Under the pieces are notes generated by a model. It was given only the letters and a program-made list of their open reading frames with translations. It was not told the DNA's origin and did no database searches. Shown in pieces: positions 1-5,109 of a DNA stretch of 5,541 bases. The position numbers and the translations under genes were made by a program. Origin of the DNA: Anaerolineae bacterium (lineage in GTDB: Bacteria > Chloroflexota > Anaerolineae > CG2-30-64-16). Within the stretch, counting starts at the first letter, position 1. Every line of letters starts with the position of its first letter. Location of the stretch: contig JALOOE010000199.1 in the NCBI GenBank assembly GCA_025454565.1, positions 1-5,541 of the forward strand, given 5' to 3'.

Positions 1-2
1 AT

Positions 3-236
3 GCGGCGGGCCGGGATAGCATCGTCATCCCCAGCTATCAGATGCGCGCGGGCCATCCGATCCTGCTGCCGCGCTGGGTCTGGCCGGAGATCCTCGCCTG
101 CCAGGGTACGCTGCGCGAGGTGCTGGCCGCACATCGGGGGCAAACCGACTATTTGGCCGTTCCGACATCATCCGTGCTGGCCGATCTGGACACGCCGGAG
201 GATTACGAGCGGGGAAGCGCAGGACGTGAAGCGTGA
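3..236 (+). CDS. MobA/MocA-like molybdenum cofactor nucleotidyltransferase, C-terminal part (5' end outside window)
   Basis: The last 77 residues of a gene that begins left of the window. The visible part matches the C-terminal end of the MobA-like NTP-transferase family (MocA / CoxC-type cytidylyl- or guanylyltransferases acting on molybdopterin): a GHPILLPR segment at window codons 17-24, then a WPEI helix, a LREVLAAH segment where the family has its 'GDxGAR' stretch, and the closing VLADLDTPEDY motif typical of this family. These enzymes attach a nucleotide to the molybdenum cofactor, often for xanthine dehydrogenase-type hydroxylases, which fits the XdhC-family gene 3.5 kb downstream. The catalytic N-terminal GG loop is not visible, so CTP versus GTP specificity cannot be judged. 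After DTPEDY only about nine residues follow (ERGSAGREA), and the TGA stop lies inside a GTGAAAC-type heptad array, so the original C-terminus may have been replaced. Confidence 0.75.
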   Translation, partial: AAGRDSIVIPSYQMRAGHPILLPRWVWPEILACQGTLREVLAAHRGQTDYLAVPTSSVLADLDTPEDYERGSAGREA

Positions 237-251
237 AACGTGAGAACGTCC
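224..251 (+). repeat. Heptad array A (GTGAAAC type, about 3-4 units)
   Basis: Successive 7-mers ACGTGAA, GCGTGAA, ACGTGAG and a decayed AACGTCC. This is the reverse complement of the CACGTTT family in arrays B and G. It overlaps the last codons and supplies the TGA stop (234-236) of the MobA/MocA-like gene, and it fills most of the short gap before the DinB-like gene. In this orientation three or more units must contain TGA in every reading frame, because 7 and 3 share no factor. Confidence 0.75.
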
Positions 252-256
252 ACGGG

Positions 257-261
257 AAGGA
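257..261 (+). promoter_or_regulatory. Ribosome binding site for DinB-like gene
   Basis: AAGGA within GGGAAGGAT, 6 bases before ATG 268. It supports 268 as the start of the DinB-like protein. Confidence 0.6.
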
Positions 262-267
262 TGGATC

Positions 268-789
268 ATGCCACATTTGCTTGTCGCTCAACTCCGCTTC
301 GCGCGCAGTGAGCTTATCCGCTGCCTGGATGGGATCAGCGCGGAGGATGCCGTCCGGCGCATCAGCCCGATGAACGGCATCGGGGCAATGAACTGCATCA
401 GTTGGATCGTGGGGCACCTGGCATATCAGGAAAGCGCCTACTGGGTGGAGGTTGCCCAAGGGCAGCAGATCGCGCCCGATCTGCGGGACCTGGTCGGCTG
501 GGGCAAGCCTGCGACCACGCCGCCGCTGGCCGAGATGTGGGCTACCTGGCAAGAGATCACCGCCGCCGCCGACCGTTACCTGGAGACCCTGACGCCTGAA
601 CTCATGGTCACGCACTTCGAGCGAGAGGGCAAGCCGGTACCCGAAAACGTTGGCACGCTGCTCCTGAGGAACATCGACCACTATTGGTTCCATACGGGCG
701 AGGCCCACGCCATCCGGCAGATGCTGGGCCATAGGAATCTGCCGGATTTCGTCGGCAACATCTCGGTGGCGGCGTACCGGCCGGAGTAG
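268..789 (+). CDS. DinB-like (DinB_2 / DUF664-type) four-helix metal-binding protein
   Basis: A 173-residue protein, the usual size for the DinB/YfiT four-helix-bundle superfamily. Family features visible: a first helix with LLVAQLRFARSELIRCL, a conserved NCISWIVGHLAYQE helix carrying His50, and a late helix HYWFHTGEAHAIRQMLGH in which His138 and His142 form the HxxxH part of the usual metal triad; the following G and xxxRxxLG pattern also match. Members bind Zn, Ni or Mn; characterised relatives include thiol-S-transferases (bacillithiol, mycothiol-dependent), but most are of unknown substrate, so no reaction is assigned. No signal peptide or membrane segment, so probably cytoplasmic. It has a good ribosome binding site 6 bases upstream and ends 11 bp before proS, whose ribosome binding site touches its stop codon, so the two genes are probably co-transcribed. 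Family assignment is fairly secure; function is unknown. Confidence 0.8.
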   Translation: MPHLLVAQLRFARSELIRCLDGISAEDAVRRISPMNGIGAMNCISWIVGHLAYQESAYWVEVAQGQQIAPDLRDLVGWGKPATTPPLAEMWATWQEITAAADRYLETLTPELMVTHFEREGKPVPENVGTLLLRNIDHYWFHTGEAHAIRQMLGHRNLPDFVGNISVAAYRPE

Positions 790-793
790 GAGA
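788..793 (+). promoter_or_regulatory. Ribosome binding site for proS
   Basis: AGGAGA overlaps the DinB-like stop codon (TAG 787-789) and lies 7 bases before ATG 801. The alternative start ATG 807 would be 13 bases away, so 801 is preferred. The overlap suggests translational coupling. Confidence 0.65.
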
Positions 794-800
794 CGATCGC

Positions 801-2522
801 ATGCGCATGACGCGCCTCTTCAGCCAGACCTTGCGCGAGGCTCCCGGTGACGCCGAGGTGATCAGCCACCAACTGCTGGTGCGCGCCGGCTTCATCCGCC
901 AGCTCGGCGCCGGCATCTTCTCGTATCTACCGCTCGCCCGCCGCTCCCTGACCAAGATCGAGAACATCATGCGGGAGGAGATGGATGGCATCGGCGGGCA
1001 GGAGGTGACGATGCCGGTCGTCCACCCTGCCGATTTATGGCAGGCCACGGGCCGCTGGTATCAGATCGGCTCGGAGATGGGCCGGTTCAAGGACAAGAGC
1101 GACCACGACATGGTCCTCGCCATGACGCATGAGGAAGTGGTCGCCGACCTCGCGCGCAGCGTCGTGCGCTCCTACCGCCAACTGCCCGCCCTGATCTACC
1201 ACATCCAGACCAAATGGCGCGATGATCCACGCCCGCGCGCCGGTCTGATCCGCGTGCGCGAGTTCACCATGCTCGACTCCTACAGCCTCGACGCCGACTC
1301 GGCCGGGCTGGCGCGCCAATACGACGCACACTACCGGGCGTACTTTCGCATCTTCGACCGCTGCGAGCTGCCGGTGATTGCGGTACAGTCGGACACCGGC
1401 ATGATGGGCGGCAAGCTGGCGCACGAATACATGTACCTGACCGACATCGGCGAGGATACGCTGATCCTGTGCGACGGCATGCCCGGCAGTGCCGGGCACG
1501 GCTGCGGCTACACCGCCAACCGGCAGGTTGCTGCGTTCCATAAGGAGGCGCCGCCCACCGAGGCGCTGCGGCCCATCGAGAAGGTCGCTACGCCGCACAC
1601 CACCACCATCGCCGACCTGGCCGTCTTCCTGGGCGTGCCGGAGGCGAAGACGGCGAAAGCGGTCTTCCTGATGGCGGAGGTTCAGACGGGCGAACAGTTC
1701 GTGTTCGCCGTGATCCGCGGCGACATGGAGGTTAACGAGACGAAGCTGGCGAACGCAGTGCGAGCCAAAGCGCTGCGCCCGGCGACCGAGGCGGAGATTC
1801 GCGCGGCGGGCGCGACACCGGGCTATGCATCGCCCGTGGGCCTGCGCGACGTGCTGGTGGTCGTGGACGACCTGATCCCGCAATCGCCTAACCTGGTGGC
1901 GGGCGCGAACGAAGACGGCTACCACCTGCTGAACGTCAACTACGGCCGGGACTATACGGCGGCAATGGTGTGCGACATCGCAGCCGCAAGGGATGGCGAT
2001 GCCTGCGTGCAGTGCGGCGGGCCATTGCGCACCGTTCGCGGCGTCGAGGTCGGCAACATCTTCCAGCTCGGCACACGTTACACCGAGGCGCTGGGCGCGA
2101 CCTACCTGGATCGCGAAGGCAAGCATCAGCCCGTCGTCATGGGCTCGTATGGCATCGGCGCGGGCCGGCTGCTGGCCTGCATCGCGGAGGCGCATCACGA
2201 CGACAAGGGGCTGATCTGGCCGATGCACGTTGCGCCGTATCACGTTTATCTGATCCAGATGCCCGGCGCCGAGGCAGAGGCCGAGACGCTCTACGCGGCG
2301 CTGAATGAGGTCGGGATCGAGGTCCTGTTCGACGACCGCGACGAGACGGCCGGGGTAAAGTTCAACGACGCCGACCTGCTCGGCATCCCCATCCGCCTGA
2401 CGCTGGGCAAACGCTCATTAAGGGAAGGCGGCGTGGAGCTCAAGCGTCGTGACCGAGATGAGAAAATCATCGTGCCGCTCGCCGATGTGGTCGCACACAT
2501 CCGGGCGGCGATTGAAATATGA
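801..2522 (+). CDS. proS: Prolyl-tRNA synthetase, bacterial type with INS editing domain
   Basis: Complete 573-residue class II aminoacyl-tRNA synthetase that charges tRNA-Pro with proline in the cytoplasm; length matches the bacterial type (E. coli about 572). The N-terminus (LREAPGDAEVISHQLLVRAG, residues 11-30) and RQLGAGIFSYLPLA are typical. The catalytic core has the THEE loop (109-112), motif 2 at about 138-157 (KWRDDPRPRAGLIRVREFTM) and motif 3 at about 448-457 (GSYGIGAGRL). Between motifs 2 and 3 lies the YbaK-like INS domain, roughly residues 240-400; Lys286 in AKTAKAVF aligns by eye with the Lys of E. coli ProRS needed to clear Ala-tRNA-Pro. GVEVGNIFQLGTRYTEAL (414-431) and the C-terminal anticodon-binding domain (EVLFDDRDE..GVKFNDADLLGIP) complete it. 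One oddity: the CxxC seen just before Y-x-AN in many relatives is spread here as C224-x10-C235, the extra residues being encoded by a perfect inverted repeat. Confidence 0.97.
   Translation: MRMTRLFSQTLREAPGDAEVISHQLLVRAGFIRQLGAGIFSYLPLARRSLTKIENIMREEMDGIGGQEVTMPVVHPADLWQATGRWYQIGSEMGRFKDKSDHDMVLAMTHEEVVADLARSVVRSYRQLPALIYHIQTKWRDDPRPRAGLIRVREFTMLDSYSLDADSAGLARQYDAHYRAYFRIFDRCELPVIAVQSDTGMMGGKLAHEYMYLTDIGEDTLILCDGMPGSAGHGCGYTANRQVAAFHKEAPPTEALRPIEKVATPHTTTIADLAVFLGVPEAKTAKAVFLMAEVQTGEQFVFAVIRGDMEVNETKLANAVRAKALRPATEAEIRAAGATPGYASPVGLRDVLVVVDDLIPQSPNLVAGANEDGYHLLNVNYGRDYTAAMVCDIAAARDGDACVQCGGPLRTVRGVEVGNIFQLGTRYTEALGATYLDREGKHQPVVMGSYGIGAGRLLACIAEAHHDDKGLIWPMHVAPYHVYLIQMPGAEAEAETLYAALNEVGIEVLFDDRDETAGVKFNDADLLGIPIRLTLGKRSLREGGVELKRRDRDEKIIVPLADVVAHIRAAIEI
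1480..1498. repeat. Perfect inverted repeat inside proS
   Basis: TGCCCGGC-AGT-GCCGGGCA: two 8-bp arms around a 3-base loop, in the codons for residues 226-233 (GMPGSAGH). It coincides with the stretch that looks inserted between the two cysteines of the CDxCxYxAN-like segment. It could form a strong RNA hairpin within the message; whether it is an inserted element or chance GC palindromy is undecided. Confidence 0.55.
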
Positions 2523-2560
2523 CACGTGCTGCGTGATACGAAAGAACCCGCAGTCGGTCT

Positions 2561-2630
2561 CACGTTTGACGTTTCACGTCTTACGTTTGACGTTTGACGT
2601 TTCACGTCTCACGTCTCACGCAGTACGACG
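2561..2630 (+). repeat. Heptad array B (CACGTTT/GACGTTT type, 8 good units plus 2 decayed)
   Basis: Contiguous 7-mers from 2561: CACGTTT, GACGTTT, CACGTCT, TACGTTT, GACGTTT, GACGTTT, CACGTCT, CACGTCT, then decayed CACGCAG and TACGACG. The palindromic core ACGT recurs every 7 bases eight times running (2562 to 2614), so every third copy falls on nearly the same helix face (21 bp). Same family and orientation as array G, opposite to array A. Confidence 0.9.
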
Positions 2631-2644
2631 CACCACGCACACCC

Positions 2645-2649
2645 GGAGG
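2645..2649 (+). promoter_or_regulatory. Ribosome binding site that decides the UROD-like start
   Basis: GGAGG lies 7 bases before GTG 2657 and 16 bases before the in-frame ATG 2666. The spacing favours the GTG start; ATG 2666 would give a protein three residues shorter. The more distant TTG 2594 lies inside array B and has no ribosome binding site. Confidence 0.7.
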
Positions 2650-2656
2650 TTTACCC

Positions 2657-3727
2657 GTGTCCCCCATGACCACCCATGAACGCTTCCGGCGCATATTCGC
2701 ACACCAGGAAGCCGACCGCATCCCGATCATCGATGATCCGTGGGCAGCTACGATCGAGCGTTGGCGGCGCGAGGGCATGCCCGCCGATGTCAGCTTCGTA
2801 GACTATTTCGACCTCGATCATGTCGCCCGCTATCGGGTTGACAACGGGCCGCAGTATGAGGAGCGCACCCTCTCGGAAAACGAGGCCGAGAAGGTTTACA
2901 CCAGCAGTTGGGGCGTCACCATGAAGCAGTGGAAACACGCCGCCTCGACGCCGGAGTTCCTGGCGCACACCGTCGTCGATCCGAAAAGCTGGGAGGCGGC
3001 GAAGGTGCGCATGAAGCCGGCGCGCGACCGTGTCAACTGGGACTATCTGGCAGCCAACTATCCGGTCTGGAAGCAAAAAGGGTATTGGACTCAGGCGATC
3101 CTCTGGTTCGGCTTCGATGTGACCCATTCCTGGTTCGTCGGCACCGAGCGCGTGCTGCTGGCCCTCGCCGAAAACCCGGCGTGGATACGCGACATGATCG
3201 AGACTGAGCTGGAGACCGATTTGGCGCTGTGGGACATGGTCTGGGATGCGGGCTATCACTTTGACAGCGTGTTCTGGTATGACGACATGGGTTACAAAGG
3301 CCACCAGTTCTTCTCGATGCGCACCTACCGCAACATCCTGAAGCCATACCATCAGCGAGCCATCGATTGGGCGCACAAGCGGGGCATCAAAGCGCATCTG
3401 CACTCCTGCGGCGATGTTCGCCCGTTCGTACCGGAATTGATCTCCATGGGGCTGGACGCGCTCAACCCGCTGGAGGTCAAGGCCGGCATGAACCCGATCG
3501 ATCTGAAGCGGGAGTACGGCAAAGACCTGGTGCTGCACGGCGGGATCAACGCGGTGCTGTGGGATCAGCCGGAGGCGATCCGGGAGGAGATGCAGCGCGT
3601 GGTGCCGGTCGTCAAGGAGTCGGGCGGCTACATCTTTTCGTCCGATCATTCGGTGCCCTCTACGGTCAGCCTGGAGGACTTCCGGCACATCACCGACTTA
3701 GCGAAGGAGTTGGGGGCATATCGCTGA
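2657..3727 (+). CDS. Uroporphyrinogen decarboxylase (URO-D/MtaA) superfamily protein, not HemE
   Basis: A 356-residue TIM-barrel protein of the URO-D superfamily (PF01208), which includes HemE and the corrinoid:CoM methyltransferases MtaA/MtbA. Family marks: N-terminal THERFRRIFAHQEADRIPI, YDDMGYKG (208-215), the late-barrel AHLHSCGDV (His249, Cys251), ALNPLEVKAGM (268-278), LVLHGGIN (291-298) and GGYIFSSDH (323-331). It lacks the MRQAGR-type porphyrin-binding segment near the N-terminus that HemE has, so heme synthesis is unlikely. His249-x-Cys251 matches the HxC zinc motif of the methyltransferase branch, but the third ligand, a Cys near the C-terminus in MtaA, is absent: the equivalent region reads FSSDHSVP. 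Substrate is unknown; methyl transfer to or from a corrinoid is the best guess. Its stop overlaps the xdhC start by one base (TGATG), so the two are probably translated together. Cytoplasmic; no signal peptide. Confidence 0.85.
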   Translation: MSPMTTHERFRRIFAHQEADRIPIIDDPWAATIERWRREGMPADVSFVDYFDLDHVARYRVDNGPQYEERTLSENEAEKVYTSSWGVTMKQWKHAASTPEFLAHTVVDPKSWEAAKVRMKPARDRVNWDYLAANYPVWKQKGYWTQAILWFGFDVTHSWFVGTERVLLALAENPAWIRDMIETELETDLALWDMVWDAGYHFDSVFWYDDMGYKGHQFFSMRTYRNILKPYHQRAIDWAHKRGIKAHLHSCGDVRPFVPELISMGLDALNPLEVKAGMNPIDLKREYGKDLVLHGGINAVLWDQPEAIREEMQRVVPVVKESGGYIFSSDHSVPSTVSLEDFRHITDLAKELGAYR

Positions 3728-4974
3728 TGGAGAGTATCTACGACAGGCTGAGCGAGCTCATCGAGGCGGACGAAACGGTGGCGGTTGCCACGATCATTGA
3801 CGTCAAGGGCTCCGTCCCGCGTGAAGTCGGCGCAAAGATGATCATCCACCCGCTGGGCAGACACGTGGGCACCGTCGGCGGCGGCTGCGGCGAGGCGGAT
3901 GTGATCAAGGCCGCGCTGGATGTGATCCAGACCGGCGAGCCGGCGACGGTGCGCGTGGATCTCACCGAGGATATCTCGATGCAGTCGCTCGGTGTGTGCG
4001 GCGGGATCATGGATGTGTTTGTGGAACGGGTAGGGGTGGAGACCAAGGACCAAAGACCAAGGACCAATAACTCTTCGTCATTCGTCATTCGTCATTCGTC
4101 ATTCGTTTCGGTTCTCCTCGCCTCCATCCGCACCCGCGAGCCGGTGGCGCTGGCAACCGTCATCGACGGCCCGCACGCGGGGCGGGAAGCCGTGGTCTGG
4201 CTCGACAAGCCACCTCTGGGCGCGCTCGGTCTGGGCGACCTGGAGTCGCGCATCGTCGCCGACGCACAAGAAGTGCTGCGGGGGCGCCAGCACCGGCTAC
4301 TGCGCTATACAGGGGTCAGGGGTCAGGAGGCAGGAGGCGAGAGCACCGAGCAGCCATTTTCCGTCTTCGTGGAGGTGCAGCGCCGCGCGCCGGAGCTGCT
4401 CATCGTCGGTGCGGGGCATATCGCGGTGCCCCTGGCTCAATTCGCCGGGATATGCGACTTCTCCGTCACCGTGCTCGATGACCGGCCCAGCTTCGCCAAT
4501 CAGGCGCGTTTCCCCACCGCGCGGCAGGTGATTGCCGCGCCGCTGCGCGAGACCGTACGTGAGCTGCCGATGGACGCGGACACCTTCATCGTGCTGGTCA
4601 CGCGCGGGCACAGCCATGATGTTGAATGCCTGCTGGAAGTGCTCGACCGGCCGGTCGCCTACATCGGCATGATCGGCTCGCAGCGCCGCGTGGACGCCGT
4701 GTTCGAGCTGCTCGAAACCGAGATGGGCATCGACCCCGCCAGGTTCGACCGCATTTATGCGCCCATCGGCATCGCCATCGGCGCGCGCACCCCCGCCGAG
4801 ATCGCCGTCTGCATCACCGCCGAAATGATCAATGTGTTGCGCGGCGGGCCGGCGGTCTCGATCTCCGACCGCCGGCGGGAGCGGAACAGGCGGCGGAGAA
4901 CAAGGGGAGCGGGAGAGTGGGAGAATAGCGGATCAACGAATAGCGAATCAGCGAATCAGCGAATCAGCGAATAG
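3727..4974 (+). CDS. xdhC: XdhC/CoxI-family molybdenum hydroxylase maturation protein carrying repeat-encoded inserts
   Basis: 415 residues from ATG 3727, which overlaps the upstream stop; the frame stays open further left, but only as out-of-frame readthrough of the UROD-like gene. N-terminal XdhC/CoxI domain (about 8-100): VKGSVPREVGAKM, VGGGCGEADVI (Cys54) and LGVCGGIMDVFVE (Cys91). C-terminal Rossmann domain (about 222-372): LLIVGAGHIAVPLAQ, VTVLDDRP, RFPTARQV, VTRGHSHDV, YIGMIGSQRR and APIGIAIGARTPAEIAV. The family helps insert or sulfurate the molybdenum cofactor of xanthine dehydrogenase- and CO dehydrogenase-like enzymes. Odd points: residues 105-128 are encoded by two heptad arrays (C, D), residues 195-204 by a third (E), and the last 23 residues and stop codon by a fourth (F). 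All inserts sit in linkers or the tail, so both domains appear intact. The Arg-rich tail from about 382 has no family counterpart that I know. Family call is firm; activity with these inserts is not proven. Confidence 0.9.
   Translation: MESIYDRLSELIEADETVAVATIIDVKGSVPREVGAKMIIHPLGRHVGTVGGGCGEADVIKAALDVIQTGEPATVRVDLTEDISMQSLGVCGGIMDVFVERVGVETKDQRPRTNNSSSFVIRHSSFVSVLLASIRTREPVALATVIDGPHAGREAVVWLDKPPLGALGLGDLESRIVADAQEVLRGRQHRLLRYTGVRGQEAGGESTEQPFSVFVEVQRRAPELLIVGAGHIAVPLAQFAGICDFSVTVLDDRPSFANQARFPTARQVIAAPLRETVRELPMDADTFIVLVTRGHSHDVECLLEVLDRPVAYIGMIGSQRRVDAVFELLETEMGIDPARFDRIYAPIGIAIGARTPAEIAVCITAEMINVLRGGPAVSISDRRRERNRRRRTRGAGEWENSGSTNSESANQRISE
4041..4068 (+). repeat. Heptad array C inside xdhC (GACCAAG/GACCAAA, 4 units)
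   Basis: GACCAAG, GACCAAA, GACCAAG, GACCAAT end to end. Read in frame as part of the linker after the N-terminal XdhC domain (residues about 105-114, ETKDQRPRTN). The heptad has no stop in any frame on either strand. Confidence 0.9.
4074..4108 (+). repeat. Heptad array D inside xdhC (TTCGTCA x4 plus TTCGTTT)
   Basis: Four identical TTCGTCA units and one variant, five bases after array C. Translated as SSFVIRHSSFVS, a 7-residue peptide period produced by the 7-bp DNA period. The sense orientation is stop-free; the reverse complement would carry TGA. Identical adjacent units make it a candidate slippage site: loss or gain of one unit would shift the xdhC frame. Confidence 0.92.
4311..4338 (+). 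repeat. Heptad array E inside xdhC (AGGGGTC x2, AGGAGGC x2)
   Basis: Two AGGGGTC units followed by two AGGAGGC units, coding for about residues 195-204 (TGVRGQEAGG) in the segment just before the Rossmann domain begins. The sense strand is stop-free; the reverse complement of AGGGGTC (GACCCCT) would introduce TGA. Confidence 0.85.
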
Positions 4975-5010
4975 CGAATCAGCGAATAGCGGGCGACGAA
5001 TTACCGAATC
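4904..5010 (+). repeat. Mixed 7/8-bp array F at the xdhC 3' end (GGGAGAGT then AGCGAATC/AGCGAAT)
   Basis: GGGGAGC, GGGAGAGT and GGGAGAAT run into AGCGGATC, AACGAAT, AGCGAATC three times, AGCGAAT, AGCGAATC, AGCGAAT, AGCGGGCG, ACGAATT and ACCGAATC. The unit alternates between 8 bp and 7 bp (with or without a final C). The first part encodes the last 23 residues of XdhC (Ser/Asn/Glu-rich). The stop TAG 4972-4974 arises at the junction of a 7-bp AGCGAAT unit with the next AGC. Confidence 0.88.
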
Positions 5011-5109
5011 ATCAGTGCGCGGAAGCACGTGGTATCACGTTTCACGTTTCACGTTTCACGTTTCACGCATCACGTTTCACGTTTCACGTTTGACGCACGC
5101 GAGCAACCC
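4975..5109. other. Spacer between xdhC and CoA-transferase, mostly repeat
   Basis: 135 bases: the rest of array F, a short non-repetitive piece (about 5011-5035, containing CACGTG) and array G, ending 11 bases before the CoA-transferase ATG. No terminator hairpin, promoter pair or clear ribosome binding site was found. Confidence 0.6.
5036..5098 (+). repeat. Heptad array G (CACGTTT, 9 units)
   Basis: Nine contiguous 7-mers: CACGTTT four times, CACGCAT, CACGTTT three times, GACGCAC. This is the cleanest copy of the CACGTTT family, in the same orientation as array B and opposite to array A. It ends 11 bases upstream of ATG 5110, occupying the place where a promoter and leader would be expected. 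Confidence 0.95.

Larger units (their letters stand above)
2523..2656. other. Spacer between proS and UROD-like gene, mostly heptad repeat
   Basis: 134 bases without a gene. The first part (2523-2560) keeps a faint 7-bp rhythm (CGTG at 2525 and 2532), the middle is array B, and the end carries the ribosome binding site of the UROD-like gene. No stem-loop followed by a T-run and no paired -35/-10 boxes were found. TTGACG occurs in the repeat (2566, 2587, 2594) but without a matching -10 box. Confidence 0.6.

Noticed and set aside
25..732. Antisense open frame over the MobA/MocA-like tail and DinB-like gene
   Set aside because: It overlaps two recognised genes and shows no family features.
1035..2243. 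Long antisense open frame (402 codons) opposite proS
   Set aside because: It lies wholly opposite a confidently identified proS and has low-complexity His/Arg/Val composition typical of the reverse strand of GC-rich genes; no domain is recognisable.
2566..2622. Promoter made of TTGACG boxes in array B
   Set aside because: TTGACG recurs as a by-product of the repeat, and no TATAAT-like box lies 16-18 bp downstream of any copy.
2594..2656. TTG start of the UROD-like gene inside array B
   Set aside because: The peptide would be repeat-derived, with no ribosome binding site; GGAGG 2645-2649 fits GTG 2657.
2651..3688. Antisense open frame (345 codons) opposite the UROD-like gene
   Set aside because: Shadow of a real gene in a GC-rich codon pattern, with no recognisable motif.
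3367..3726. Upstream extension of the xdhC frame
   Set aside because: It reads the UROD-like gene out of frame (Ala/Gly/Arg-rich). ATG 3727 starts exactly at the XdhC domain and overlaps the upstream stop.
2657..3727. HemE (heme-pathway uroporphyrinogen decarboxylase)
   Set aside because: It lacks the N-terminal MRQAGR-type segment and has the HxCG pattern of the methyltransferase-like branch.
4904..5098. CRISPR array
   Set aside because: Units are 7-8 bp and contiguous; there are no 25-40 bp repeats with unique spacers and no cas genes.
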